Assembly: GCA_022494885.1 (NCBI GenBank)
Contig: JAGVSM010001220.1
Location: 1-64,000, forward strand
Direction: 5' to 3'
DNA from: Micrasema longulum
Taxonomy: Eukaryota; Arthropoda; Insecta; Trichoptera; Brachycentridae
Length of the DNA stretch: 64,000 nucleotides
Part shown: positions 14,001 to 29,000 of the stretch, piece by piece
How positions within the stretch are numbered: the first letter of the stretch is position 1
Layout of the letters: each line of letters starts with the position of its first letter
Notes under the pieces: generated by a model
Told to the model about the DNA's origin: nothing
What the model saw: only the letters and a program-made list of their open reading frames with translations
Database searches by the model: none
Translations under genes and position numbers: made by a program

Positions 14001-17000
14001 TTCTTAAAAAAAAAACTGAAATGTACTTTAAAGCAATGAGATGACATGTCCTAAGTTTTTATGTCAGATTTTTCACGTTTTTTACAATTAAAAATAAAAA
14101 TATCGAAGCGAAGTTAACAGCCTACAAATACGTGCTATCTACTGAATTTTGTCAATCGAACTACCGTCTCACCGGCGCCCGTCCCGCTTCACCCCCGCTC
14201 ATTGGACATTAATACCTGTATGCAGAGACAAAACTTAAGGTGAGGAAAGTACATTCTAATTTCAAATGCGGAGAATAACCCGAAGGTGAAGACAATAGAA
14301 TGTACTTTCCTCACCTTAAGTTTTGTCTCTGCATACGGGTATAAGTACGTATAAGGTATTACGTTATAACTTATCATACGAAAGTAACATGATTTGGTGT
14401 CCAGTCGGATAATTCAGTGATAGTATATATTTTTTATTATTGAATAAAAAGAGCCCCGAACATCATAACGTTTTTCGTTGTCGTGCCAATTCTGCTTAGT
14501 GCGGATCCTAAACTTATAGCTGTTTTCAATCTTTATTCGCATTTAGTAACCTTTTGTTATTTTGTCTGATTTCAAAGCTCCACCTTTTTCAAGGCTAAAA
14601 AAAAATCATTTAATATTCCAGACTTGAAGGAATGCAGATGTAGATGTTCGAACATAGACAAAAATAGTTTATGTTCGTCGTTAAGCAGTGTGTAAAGTTA
14701 TTCGGTAAACCAATAGGTATAAAACATGCCATAATACCCGTAAATGCCTGTTAATCTTGTTAAACTCCTGAGGGGGTTAAATCTAGTTTTTATCGACAAA
14801 CATTTATGCATGCTTGAAATATTGCTGAAAACAACATAGTATGCTGATTGATAGTGCTAAATCAATCTGGGATTTCGGTCACATGCGCCTAGCGCCTTTC
14901 GCCCTTATTCAACATGTATATTTGGGAAATCACGTATTCATTACTTTGAGATTATGTCAACAACCTTTCATTATGTACACGCGTCGGTAAATAGTAAGCA
15001 TTTTTATTGATTAAATATTTATTCGCACCATATATATCTATGTTATCATTATTTCGTCATCAAATCGTTCTACATGACCAAACCATTTCAGTGACTCTCA
15101 ATCTTATCAATTTATTAAGCCTGTGTCAGATTTTGTCTGATTTCATCATTCATTGTAATGGTCAACCTATATCTCGAAAATTCATGCTCTTCCCTTCTTC
15201 TTTTCCCTCTTTTCAGCTATTTTTTCGAAAAGTTTAAACCTATCAATAATATATAATATATATCAACAGTGAACATTAAGTATTGTATGATGTAGGTTTT
15301 ATATTTATTTATTTGACACTACATATACAATATATATATACATATAAGGGCGGGCATATTGCCTTAAGGCAGTTTCTTCCTACCTACCCAAACCGTTCAG
15401 TTTGAGAAAATTATATATACATGGACAATATGTATAATGGAATACAATATGTATAATGGAACTCGCAAGCGTAATTAATGTCCTAACGAAGAGACGGGTA
15501 CAGTAGTCATATAATAAGTTAGTAAGTGGTTATATACAATTATTTACTAAAATTAGTAAAACGTTTGACCACAAAGTTAATTTATTCCATTTTCAAATAT
15601 ATTTTTTGTAAATCCAGACGTACAGTCCATTCAAACGCATTAACAAATTCTGCCTTATGTTTGCGTAACAATAATTTTTCATATACATACTGTGTAATAT
15701 AGGCCACGTTTTCCTTGTATATTATAAACAAGGTAAATAATAAAGCAACTCCCATATAAAAAAAAAATATAGGCCACGTGGTGAAGTGGTCAGCGCATTT
15801 GCCTACCATGCAAGAGGTCTTGGGTTTACTTTCTGGCATGGTAGACATAAAATACTTATTTAAAGGGGTGTTTTTACACTAGAATATTATTTCATAGTCC
15901 CTGGACTGGCACTTGAAGCGTAAGATTGATCAGCTTACCTTTGTAAAACTAAAATAACCAAGATACACTGCGATTAGTGTACCAATGCAGTGCCCTGGGC
16001 ACCATTAGGTGCGGAAAGAGAATAATGATTTTGATGTAATATAGGGTAAATATCGAAAGCAGAAAAAAATATTATTTCAAAAAATTACATTTATTTCATT
16101 ACAATATTATTTTACATTATAAAATAGTAAAAAACGTGACCAATAGCAAAATATTTTTTTCTAATTTGGAACTAAAGATATAATGCTAAACAGACCAAAA
16201 AAAATAAATACAATTTGTGGGTTACGATATTATACGTAGGAGGGGTAAATTTAGTGGATTTAATCTAAAAGCGTTTTTTTGCAGGTTCGAGAAGCTGAAA
16301 TGAGAGCTCATCACCACAATGTAATGAACAATAATACAAGCGCCGCTAGACGAAACAAATCAAAAAGTACTGAAGACATGAATATGGGTAAGTCTAATTT
16401 CATTACCTTACAAATTATTGTAACTGGGTTATATTTTTTTATGTCAATGAAAAAAGGATTTCATATTGTTACTACAAAAGAGGGTAAACAAATTATTGAA
16501 ACAGATATAAAATTTAATGTTATAGCACCTGCTTTAATCACAATACATTTTTTGGCATATTGTCATCTTACTCTTACAACATAGTTAAGTATTAACGACT
16601 TCGAACATCCTTTCAGTCACACGCGCTCAACCCATGAGACCCCCAAATTTGTCACCCCCCCTCCCTTTATTTTAACCTTTATAAAGCAACTTTCTAGCTC
16701 CAGAAGTCGGAGAAATATAGATAATCTTCTAACCATTCCGCTTGCCTATCTTCTTGGTACTTTTTAATAAAGACACCTACTTGGGGCTCTCCTAGCGTAC
16801 CAGCTTTGGTACTAGGAACTCATTGGTACTAGGCTCCGCTTTGGCTCTCATACCGTACGATCATGTTAAATTGTCTGCCCCTGCTTACCCAGTCGCTTAC
16901 CTTATTTGGTACTATCTTGTGCTTCAGCCAGATATATACCTCTAATTTGATTAACCCAGATCATAGTAATCGATTCCTAGTACCTACTCAGTTAAGTACG

Positions 17001-20000
17001 AATGCTGGCTTTTTGGCCCTTTCGCCAACTTCTAAGTACAGAGCGAGACATCGGGTACTAAAGATACAAAAAACTCTGCGGACCGAAGTAACGCGTATCA
17101 CTTTGTTTTGGCCACCCGGAACCATAAATCAACCCCTGTGTCGTAAAACAATAACTCCACTGCCTTTCAATCTATAAAATCAGTGCTCGTCAATCAGTGT
17201 AACCTACGATGTAGTATTTTTTTAAGTGCTTAGAACTTGTACTGTATGTTATGTATGAAATGAATCAATAAATATTTTTGAAATATAACCAAAAATGTTA
17301 TAGTGTTGATTTCACCTTTCTTTGGTTATCTTAATATGCAGTTTAATATATGAATTACTGAAGATCATGAAGTATTGGAAAAAGATAGAGAGTAGAGAGT
17401 TACGCATATCATATTCCTGTGAAAGTACTCTATCCACATACCAGAAAACTGGTTTGAAGATCAAGGGTCTTCCTATCGGGTTAGTTCATAGTAAAGATAT
17501 CCAGTTTGTTGAATTATCGGCCTCGTATGTGTAGTAGTCATCGCGTTTGCCTACCATGGAAAAGATATGGGGTTCAATTTTCCGACATGATTGCTATGAA
17601 ATATTTATTTAAAAATATATTATTACACTAGAATATTTCATAGTCCGTGGACTGGAACCCAAGCGTAAAGGTGGTTATCCACTATGTTCGCGCACCTACT
17701 GCGCTCCGCGGCAAGCGATCCAAGTTCTGTCGGTTTTTAGCGCGAACACAAAGAGGAGCAGGCGTGTTGCATGTAAAAGTAAGCATAGCGTCTCCATTAG
17801 AGGAGTTACAGGAGCGCAGAGCGCAGTAGGTGCGCAAACATAATAGATACCCGGCTTAAGACTAATCATCATACTTTTATGTAACAAAAATGATCAAGAC
17901 ACGTTACGATTGGTATACTAATGCAGTGCCCTATTCACCATTAAGTCCGGAAGAGGAATGGTGGTGGAAAAAGTCGTATTAATTTATTATTCATCAATGT
18001 CAATTTCGTTAGTCTCGACTTTGAGACTTTGAACAGAATTTGACATTGCCCTTGTCACTGTGAGTTTGGCAAATTAAATTAAAGTCGTCAAATATTGTGT
18101 TTTTTTTTTTACCATTTTCCAATTATACGAATCTGTGTTAACTTGTTTTAAATTCTGTTGCATGAATCCATTTCCATGGATGTTATTAAATATCACATAC
18201 CCATATTGAAATTATTATAGTTAAAGTGTACGCTTTGAAAATATCGAGATCACACGTTGAGACAAGTTTTTATGTGACTATTTGTTTCAGCCATGGAAAT
18301 TTTGTTCAGAATTGTCATTTTGTCCACAAAGTCGAACATCTCGTTTTAGAATGGAATTTTGCCACAATCTTTCTTGTCTTTCGGTTTGTAAGGTGATTTT
18401 AAGATCGATTTTTTTCGTTTAAATACCTGAATTGATTTATAAACTTATCGATGATGCCGAAAATTTGTAACGTTATACATTAAATACGTACGCTCCCATT
18501 TTTAATATAGCACTGCCTTTTGGTCCCCTGTTTTTAAAATGAAATATTAATAGAATTAAGAGTGAACAAAAAAATATCCTAAAACAGCAGAATGCAAATT
18601 TCATTTGCATTTTCCAAATTATATAGCTTTTTTAAAATTTTACAACCTTGACTCACTCACACAGAGAAGAGATATCTTCGACCAGATTTTGATTTACAAA
18701 ATTAAAAATATTAAATTTGATTCATTTAACTAACAAGATTGATTAAGAATTACAGAATACACGTTTTGTCTTTTTTTGCTTTTTGCTTTTTGTTTCTCGT
18801 CATCAAATCGAATGCAATTTTACACTACTACTTCCCTTCATTCATCTTCCACCACTCCTATCACTTTCTTTCTGTTGTCCTTTCTACTATTTTGTTGTTT
18901 CTTACCTTTTTTTATTTTTTTTATTTATACAAATACCATTGTTTCAATAGCATATATATTTTTATTTACATAGTTTAAACCGTCGCTTTACTTTATTACA
19001 ATTTAATAATTACATTTTATTGGATTACAAGCGCTACTATTTTTAGAAATATGTATTTTCAATCATCAACATCATTCCTTTTCTGCACCAATTGGTGCAG
19101 AAAGCACTGCATTGGTACACCAATTGTAGCGTATGTTAATAATTTTTGTAACATGACGGTAATATGATCAGTCTTGCACTTCAGGTACCAGTCTAGGGAC
19201 TATGAAATATTCTAGTGTTAAAACACCCTTTAAAATAAATATTTCATGTCAAGTACTCGTATGTCTGGAAACGAACCCGAGACCTTTTGCATGGTAAGCA
19301 GACGCGCTGACCATTACACCATGGGGCCGACTTTTCAATAGTCTCTTTGTATATAAATTTTACCTGTACATCTGTTTGTATTATAAATAACATTAAAAAA
19401 TTCTTACCAGTGTTACATTACCCATGTATGATGTATCATGGCAGTATGTCGGAAAAAGGATTTATTTCCAGGTAATCAGATCGGAATGTCTTTAGATTCA
19501 GGAACTCTGAAGAGGATGTTAAAGCCAATGCCTTCGACAGAGAGTCCCGTGACGTCACCGGAGGCGGGCCGCAGGCGCTACGGAGCGCCCTACCACCACC
19601 AGCCTAGCAACAACAACACAGGACGGCAAAGTTCACAGTCGGGACGTTTTATGGGATCAAGGTACGTATTTTTCATCTCTAGATAGGTATTATTTTCAAA
19701 ATGCTATAATTTATGAAAGACAGCCGACTTTGAAATGAGGACGTTGTGAGATGTAGCGAAAATCATTATTAGACACCACATTATTGCTTCAAAAGAATGG
19801 TAAGCGAGTATTTTACTACATAACCACCGATGCCTAAGTAATTTCCATATATTTTGTTATAATATCAAGATTATATTGAAACACCTAATGACATTGATAT
19901 AAGCAGTGTTATTTGCATGATTACGGAACTATCCTTTTGGTAATTTGTATGAAGGGCGTCGGTAGAGTTAGGTAATCCCAAAATAATGATGATAATAATC

Positions 20001-23000
20001 TAAGAATGCCAATAAATTTAAGCAACTAGATTATATAAGGGAATAAACAGCTTTTGCTACTGTCATGTAATTGCTTTTAATTTGGTAATATGGTAGAATA
20101 GTTACATCCGACATTACCTTCCATATAATTTGTCAAACTCAAAATGAAAGCAGTGGAATTTAATTCAATTAGAATCAGAGTTGACGAAATTGAAAATGAA
20201 ATATTAAAAAAATAATATCACTGAATATTATACGCTATGTATTATTTTCCAAGGAGCTTTCAGGACAGAAATAAAACTAAACATATGTAGATATTTAATG
20301 AAAAAATAAATGAACATGATGACACAGCCAAAATTAAATTAAATATGTTGGGGTTATCGCTACAAGTTAACTTCAAAATTAAACGAACAAACCATCACGC
20401 CGTTTCTCCGGAAGGGTAGGCAGAGAGGATAGAACGCCACATCACTCTATCTTTGCGTACATATCTCGTTTCCTCTACATTTATACATCTTCTCATACGC
20501 GCGCGCCGATTATTCCGACTTTTAACATGTCCATCTTTAAGTATTTAATGGATTTGGTCATGGCATGTCTTTCTCGGTCTTTCTCTGTTTCTGCATCCAT
20601 CAACATTCGCATCGTAAATATTTTAAGCCGTCCTTTCGCTGTCCATTCGCTCTACATGTCCAAACCAATGCAGAGGACTTTTCTTGATTTCGTCGATAGT
20701 GCTTATCTCAGCCTTACATAATGTACGGATCTCAACATTAACCACTAAAAACACATATTTGTATCTTACTCCATAAATGCTACAATTAGACAAGTCGTGA
20801 TACAATTAAATAATATTATGATGATTTGAATGCATGACTTGTCTATTTATAGCATTTATGGAGGAGGATAAAAATGTGTTTTTAGTGGGTAACTCACGAA
20901 TGCTGATTTTGAAGTTACCTAGTTGTAGTAATTACCCCGCGAAATCCATATATAGTACGAGCTGAACCCGGTAATGCTTTGCTATTGCTAGATTTGAGTA
21001 TATACTCGTTTATAGATTTAATGAACACAATCGAAAGTTTGATATTAATTATTGTGTTTAGTTAAAGTTGGATATGTACATCAGGAGCGTGCGGTGACTA
21101 TTGCTAGGATGGATGCTGGGAGGGTTACTTACATTATGTATTTTTTAAATATTAAAATTTTTATTAATTTACGTGTTTCTTATCTAAAAACTTGTCATCG
21201 TGAAATTAAAAAGTCATCAAAATAAATAAAAGTTTTATTTTAATTACCTGTAAGTTAATCCATCTATTTGAACTTCAGATCGATCCGACGTTCTTTTTTC
21301 GAAAAATCGTCGATCATAATAAAAATATTTTTCCTTCAAGTTGACATAAATTCCTTCTCAATAGAAATAATAGCGAGAGATGAAAGCCTGTCCTCACCAA
21401 CCGTCTTGCGATTGTATGTTTTCACTCATTTCATTGCTGAAAATGAACGCTCAGTTGCGGGAATGATTAGAATAAGATTTAATAAACCACTTCGGGGAGA
21501 ACCTCTTTTCGCTCATTTTATAACTACTTAACAAAATAATGAGAAAACCCTGACACATAGAATATGGTATAGAACCACGATAGTATTAAAAAGACATTAT
21601 TAAAAACACAACCGTTAAAGATTTATATTAGACTGAATTACTGATAAGTGACAAGGACAAGACAACCGGCGTACAGCGGAACTGTAAATAACTTGGTACA
21701 TAATATAACAAAACAAAACATACGATGTCCAAGATAACTGACCAAATTTAAATAATTAGCGATTTCTCACTTTATTCCATATGATAATAGAGTCGAGTTT
21801 TCATTGCGTTACGCAAAATTGGATGCTATCATTCCTGGCGAGTCTCGTAGATTAAATAAAAAATATATTTAACTTAATGCGCATGCGCGGGATTGCATTT
21901 TAAAGAATAGATCAGACTCAATTTTAACAGCAGAATCCACAGCTTATCTTAAAATACAAAGCATTATGTGGGTATAGAAATACATACCTAAGTAGATATA
22001 AATAGTGAAATTATTGTTCGAGTTTGGGAATCGTTCGCGATCGAAAGTTCTTCGTAAAAATTTATATCTAGAATATTTTGTGGATTTTTCCCATTTCATT
22101 CTTATTTATTTTAAAACAGGTAATAATGTATATTATTCTACATGTTTTTCAAGGGATGCACCGCATCCACAGTATCTATGAACAGAAAGCTCCTGATGTA
22201 CATATTTATTATTATTATTGTGTTTCGGATTGCATAAACTGTGAGGGTATGCGGTGACAGGGAATTTGATAAGTAGGTTTTGTTTTTCTGTCACGGTCTT
22301 GCAGATGCCTCCCCGATACTGCGCGAAAAAGACAACTGCATTTCGGATTTTTATTTTTAATTCAAATATACAAAATCGACGTTTTCTTGTCCTGTTTTCC
22401 ACACTTTGAAATTAAACTAATTTTGTCATTATTTTGACAGTATCAGAATAAAGTTTTCTGTATTGACACGTTTTTAAAATTATTTATTATATCAGTATAG
22501 CGTGTGATCGAAGACAGCAGATAAAACTGGCCGTTTTTACTGTTTTTTTATGGTTTTAGTTCCCAAAATAAACCGTTTATCAAAAAACTATAACAATGGG
22601 GACACTTTAATGGTAAATATCTATAGTGTTTAATAAAATCACTGCTCTTGTGCCCTAATTCAGGTAGAAAATACGGAACTCTGCTCTTTTTGTCAACAGG
22701 GGTGCACGTAATGTAGGAATACGATTACAATATGTTTTGGTTCATATTATTTTAACATTACCAAAAGTCCAGTAAAAAAAAATAGTAGAAATTCCGAGAA
22801 CCGCCGAAGTAGACGACACTAATGAGTATAAATTAATTGTGTCTTTTTTATTGAGTTCAAAACTGCAATTATTATTCCATCAATTTTCATTTTTTTTATA
22901 AAACGGATAATGCATGAACAAGATATTATACACTCAGAAGGTATAAAAAAAACTCGATTGGGACATAAAATAAAACATTTGGGTGATAATAATATCAATA

Positions 23001-26000
23001 ATATCAGTAAAATATAATCCATAACAGTACTAAAACATAATTTAAGAAACACAAAATACAGTATTATACACTATCTATATAAATAACAGTAATAACTGTC
23101 ACTATCAAAAAGATTTGAGTCATATTTTTTAGTTGCGATACTTTTTGATTTGCTATTCGACTTTTCTACTGTAAATATTGTTATTTTTTTAATGATCAAT
23201 TATTTGAAGATATTTGTTAACTTACCATACGAGTAAAAAAACAAGGTATAAGGATAACGTTTTTGAATTTCGTATTTATGTATTCCATTTTTTTCGATTA
23301 TCTTCTTGTGCAGGCTTGGTATAAATAATGAAAGTATAAAAAAAATTAGCCATTTCTATTGTTGAAAAGAGGTAAGATTTAGTTATTTTTCCATTATCTC
23401 TGAACTTGTCTTTTGAAGATGTCTCAGTAATAAACTGCACTATCAATATACGAGTACATATTTAACTATCGCAGCAAAAGATGAATGGGATACAGAATTT
23501 GTATTTTGAAGATGTCTAGTAATGAAATCAATACAGTTGCATCGAAAAAGTTAAGTTAAATAATTGTTGCTTTTTTGTCAAAATGTGCAAAATACGTAAT
23601 TTTATTTAACTTTTTTGTGAGAACTCTTTTATCCATTTTGACAAAAACTATTTACCTTTTAACTTTATTTAACTAACCTTTTTCAATGCAACTGGCCCTG
23701 AATAAAGGAAAAAAAAGTCACCTGAGATATTTTCGTTATACGGAACTATTTAAATACTTATCTTTGTTATAAAAACACAATACGTTAGCCAATTGAATAA
23801 TAATCCCAATATGTTTTAAAATTTATCAATGTCCACTAAAATTTATCCAATCCCCTTTTAAGGTTTTCACCGCATGTAAATTTTAAAAAAAATTATCTTA
23901 TTATCTGAGAATTTAACATTTTCGATTGTCCAACAAATTGGATAGTAAACTATGTGGGTGTACTTATAAACGCAATATTTTTGATACTTGACGTATACAT
24001 ACCTGCCTTTGATGTTAATTTTGTTTTGTACACCCAATTCAATTTCAATTAAAAAATAATACAAAAGAACCGGATGATCGACGTAGGGCGACATAAATAA
24101 CTATTGCATAAGTACATAAATGTGATATAGAATTTATTAATAAAGTGCCACTATATTGTGTTCAGATCGTCCCACGAGATCGGGCGCCAGCAGTCGGTTG
24201 GCGGGTCTGGGGGCTACCCGGGGCGGGGTCTGTACCTTGAGCTGGAGCGGGAGCCATCCCCGCCCTCGGACAACGTCATGTTCGACAACCAGTGCTACGC
24301 CACCACGCCCAGTTCTTCCAACGGCAACTCCGACCAGGATCAGCCGCATCATTTCCAGCCCAGGAGACAGCACCATCACCAAGTCAGTATGGTCGAGATA
24401 TTTAAATCACTCTAAAATCAAAACATTTACCCGCGTAACTTGTAGTTTTTTTGCATTTAAAATTTTTTTAATGGTTTATTAAATTTAAAATATTTGATTA
24501 CTTTCGTTTTAAGGCTACTTTATTTATTACCTATATATGAGAAATATTATTATAAACGTGTCTTTTGGAACCACTGTTAAAATACTCGTTTTGTCCGCCA
24601 TGTGGTTAATTGGTCAAGACGATTGCCTAACGTGTAATGGACCTCGGGTGAGATTCCTGGCAAGGTTGACATGAATGATCTATTTGCGTAGGAAAGGATT
24701 TTTACACTCAATTATTTCATACAAATAAACATAAACACTCCCTTTTGTTGTAACACAAAATTTAATAATACGTATGATTTTTATTTAGAAACTTTGCTGG
24801 TCTGTCTTTAAACCGTTTTTTTTAAATATTATTATTTCATTTTCGACTGTTTGTTTCTTTAAAATAAATAAATAAATAGTCTCTGGACTAAGCCATAAGA
24901 CTGATTTTACCTAAAGGTAAAGGAATATAATTATAGTTTAAAAATATGTTGAGATACCCCGTGATTGACATATCAATGCGGTGTCCTTTGCACCACTAGG
25001 TGCAGATAAAGGGGACGATGATAATTTAATACTCGAAATTATATGTACTTTACTTAAAATTACTACAATCATACAATGTCGTAGGTTATGTAGAATAAAT
25101 GAGTATAGGCTCTGCAATAGAAAAATTGAAGAAAATATTGCACTGGAGAAACATCAACAAATCAAACTAAATTAAAATTAAGTGGAAAATCGGTCTGACT
25201 TTTCTTTATACAAACGTATTCCCGTAATTTTTCTCTGGATTATATAAGTAGAGCGGTGATTTTTATACACACTATAGATATTTTCCATAAGCGTGTCTCT
25301 GTGGTTGTGGTTTTGGCTTTTGGGAGCTAAGACCATCCAAAAACCGTAGTTTTATCTGCAGTCTTCGGACTATGGTAAACGGATATGATAAATAATTTTG
25401 ATAAACAGAAAAGGTACTTACACAGGAAATTTCATTTTAATACTCTTTTAATAAAAAAAATAATAAAATAGGCTCAGTTTTGTGGTATGGAAAATAAAAC
25501 GTCTATTTCGTTGATTAAAAATAAACGAGTAAAGCAAAATCAGGCTGACGTTCAATTGTCATTTTCCACACTATCGAGGTGGCATTTGCGAGAGAGTAAC
25601 AGTAAAACAATAGTGGAATACCTATTCATTAAAATTACTAGACATCGCTATTCCTCTTAATCGTATTTTCTAACCTTTGCACTGCAAAAACGTGGCTCTC
25701 GAGAGAAAGAGAGCTAGGGAACCAGTTGGAAATGTGGTGCTGCCGTAAAATTTTGTAAATTTCACAGACAGAGAAGAGAATTTTAGATGTTTGGACATTT
25801 TACATTATTAACATAAACGCTGAGCTTTCATATTCAATTGATTTCCATCAAGTTTCAAATTGAGTCAAAAAATGACTATCTCGTTTATCTAATTGACTCT
25901 GACGGAATTTTACAAATAAAACGTTAAAATTTTGTGTGGGTTTTATAACAATTGGGTAAAATATTTTATGTTAAATTACAGCCCATGCAACAATCTGGCA

Positions 26001-29000
26001 CAACTCCAACACCAGGTTCTCCAACTTCTCGTCTTCTACTTGAATATGAAATGCACCTTAGAAACACTCTCGCCAAAGGAATGGATGCTGAGAGCTACAG
26101 CTTACATACGTTTGAGGCCCTCTTATCACAGAGCATGGAAAATTTAGGTAACTTATTACGATTTTTTTTCCTTATTAACACTTATTATTATATCAACAAC
26201 AACCCAATCGAACTAGAATAAAATATCAAATTAAAATAATACGGGGACCCGTTACAATATATATTTACAGGTCGCAGTGAATACTACACTATGGGCCTTA
26301 CTTAAAAAAATTGGTACAAAGTTACGCCTAAGCATAGTAGTAGAATAAGAATAGAAAAACTATCATTATTCTACAACTATAATAGAGATGGTATTCCCAT
26401 CCGTATTCTACGACTATTCCTAGGCGTAACTTTAAACAAATTTATGAATAGGGCCCTATACTCGTATATGCCAGTAATTGCACATTTGTTATTAAATATA
26501 TTATCACATAACTTTAGTTGAACATAGCTTTACTTAAAAAGCTTAAATATCCAATAAAATTGTCTAATTAAAGCCTATTTATTTCTCGTTTCTTGGAACG
26601 AAAAAAACACACAAATTGTAAGAACTTGTAATAAATTTTCATTTATTTTATTTACTTATTGAAATATTAACAAGTTCATGATGCAAAATAGGATTATGTA
26701 CAAGAGTAAATACAAAAATCTAACCAAGCTACTTTTTACTCAAAAATATAATATTGAAAAAAAAAAAACAATACAACGAATCATTGTTTTTTTTTACCAA
26801 ATCATTCAAGCTTAAAAATCAATTTTGGAAAATGAACCAAAAATAAAATATCTAGAAAATAACATTAATCATAAAACAAATGGATAAATATAAGTTTTAT
26901 TTTACTATTTAGGGGAGTTATATACTTTTATTTATTATTATTATTATTTTTTGCACCACAACAGGCCAGGAGGCCTATTTACAGTGGTAAATTACATCGC
27001 AGAGCACCCAGGCTTGAGAAAAATCACATTTTAATTTTTGTGTTCTCACCGGAAATCGAACCCGGAACCTTCCGTGCGTGAGTCAAGCGTCTTGACCACT
27101 ACACCACGGAGGCCGCCCTTTAAATCACTATTTATATTTAAAGCTATAAATCGATCCCGAACGCATTTTTTGGTTTTCAATAAAATTCTCACATTAAGTT
27201 TGAATCTGTTATTTGTGTTTTCAATTTAATAAGAAAATAGCACATACCTACTACGAATATTGATCAAAATATGAATAAGATTTAGGAAAATTAATTGTAT
27301 TTTGTAAAGCAATATTGATATTTTGGAGAACTGTTTTCAGACATAACAATAATAATTAAAATATATGTCTACAAAAACGCGACCTGTTTGACCTTGACAA
27401 ATGTGATGTCAAGATTCCTGACGTTGTTCCATTTAAATTTGAACAAAGTTCGAAATTTAACCGAATCGTGACCTATTAGGGGCGTGGCCAATGCTCATTG
27501 CATTGCCACTAAAAATTATTTTTTACTCGAAAGTCAATTAATGCCGTTAATGTTAAAGATAATTTTTTTTTCAGACAAGTCTATCAATTTTTTTTATTGC
27601 TTTTCTTATAAAAACATCTCGCGAACTAAAAGTTCAACAATAAATATAGTTACTTATGTTAGTGAATATTAGTATTTAACCATTTGCTGATTTTTATGTG
27701 TACCAGTTTTGAGACGTACCCATTCTTCGTCAGGACACACTAAATACTAAAATACACTTTAACCTTTACCATCACCGTAGTATACTTAATATTTACGAAA
27801 ATATACAAAAATTACATGCAGAGTTACAGGAGATGCAAACACCACCATGTCAGAACATGCGCTAAAATAAGGTTAATAATATTTAGTGGTGTGTTGGAGA
27901 GTGGGTGGTGGTAGGGGTTTGGGGGTTAAAAGTTAAACGATTAAATCATTTGTAAATAAAAAGTGCCCTATATTGAAAAGATATTTGATTATTTCTAAAC
28001 GGAATATTATTTATCAAACCTTTTTTATGTGAAACACCTGTTTTAGTATTTAAATGTGCATTTTTAACTTCTGTATCTTATTAGAATCGTTTTTTAAATT
28101 TATGAAATGATGTGCAAACTGATAAAATATAATTATTTGAACATTTTGTGTGTTTTTTAAAGGCAAAATATTAAAGATACGTGACGTTATTTTAATAAAC
28201 CTTGATAAACACGTATTGCATTATAGTTACTACACTTCTGACTTTTCAAATATATCACGTTTATCTTTACAATTCATTAGTAAGTTACCAATGTTCATTT
28301 TAGTGTGAAAATCAGGTTTTTTATTGTTTGGCAAGAATTTTGAAATTTCAGTTGAGGTATTATTTACGTATAAAAATTTTCTCCGTTTACAAGTATCTTT
28401 TATGGTATTTAGAGGAGGACAAAAGAATTTATTGGCTGACTTTTGTTTTAGTTTCCTTTATACTCGTATATATGTATATATTCACCACCAAAGGACTTGC
28501 GGGTTGGCTTATGACCAAACCAGAGGTCTGTATATAATATTTATTGTTAAATCAAAAGTCATTTCGGTGTAAACATATATTAAATCCTCTTCTTTCTGTG
28601 CCATATCAGGTCTCCCCGACGTTGGCGATCACTCTAGAGTAGGCATTCCAGTCCTGCGCCAAACAGCGCCTCAACCCCGCGCACTCCCGTCCAGTCGCGG
28701 ATGTTTCCCAGTCAGGACATCTGTCGCTTTCCAACTCCACGCTTTCCCTCGATATTCCCCATCATGATTAGCTGTAGAAGCGCATATTTGCTTCCGCGCA
28801 TGACATGGCCCAGATATACGAGTTTTCTCTGTTTTATTGAGGACAGTAGTTCTTTTTCGGCACTGGCTGATCTCAGCACCCCCACGTTGGTCCCTAAATC
28901 TGTCCACGGTATTCTCAGCATTTTCCGGTGAAGCCACATTTCAAAAACCTCTAATCGGTTCATGGAGTTCACCTTGAGATTCCATGTTTCGACCCCATAG

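Larger units (their letters stand above)
13451..16284. other. sif intron 6
   Basis: Contains a family-3 SINE (13800-13925) next to a short tRNA-like fragment (13718-13765), a 47-bp-arm hairpin (14212-14342) and a family-1 SINE (15770-16035). Other parts are AT-rich without features. Confidence 0.75.
16388..19471. other. sif intron 7
   Basis: Contains a moderately GC-rich, unassigned stretch (16,600-17,180, no recognisable protein in any frame), the SINE with nested MITE (17,517-17,970) and a minus-strand SINE (19,062-19,331). 18,000-19,050 is AT- and T-rich with nothing recognised. Confidence 0.75.
19662..24165. other. sif intron 8
   Basis: The longest internal intron here. Contains an RTE-like remnant (20,390-20,735), an adjoining hairpin (20,738-20,892), one copy of a dispersed repeat (22,660-22,810) and a palindromic element (23,536-23,692). 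The rest is AT-rich; an open frame at 21,268-21,531 has no recognisable homology. Confidence 0.75.

Noticed and set aside
16387..16584. Continuation of exon 7 reading frame
   Set aside because: AT-rich, hydrophobic and unlike SIF; the strong gtaagt donor and phase match to exon 8 explain the exon end.
16863..17177. 104-codon open frame
   Set aside because: No recognisable homology; sits in an unassigned, moderately GC-rich stretch that looks repeat-derived.
24137..24482. Additional frames over exon 9 on both strands
   Set aside because: Shadows produced by GC-rich exon sequence; only the phase-compatible SIF frame is kept.
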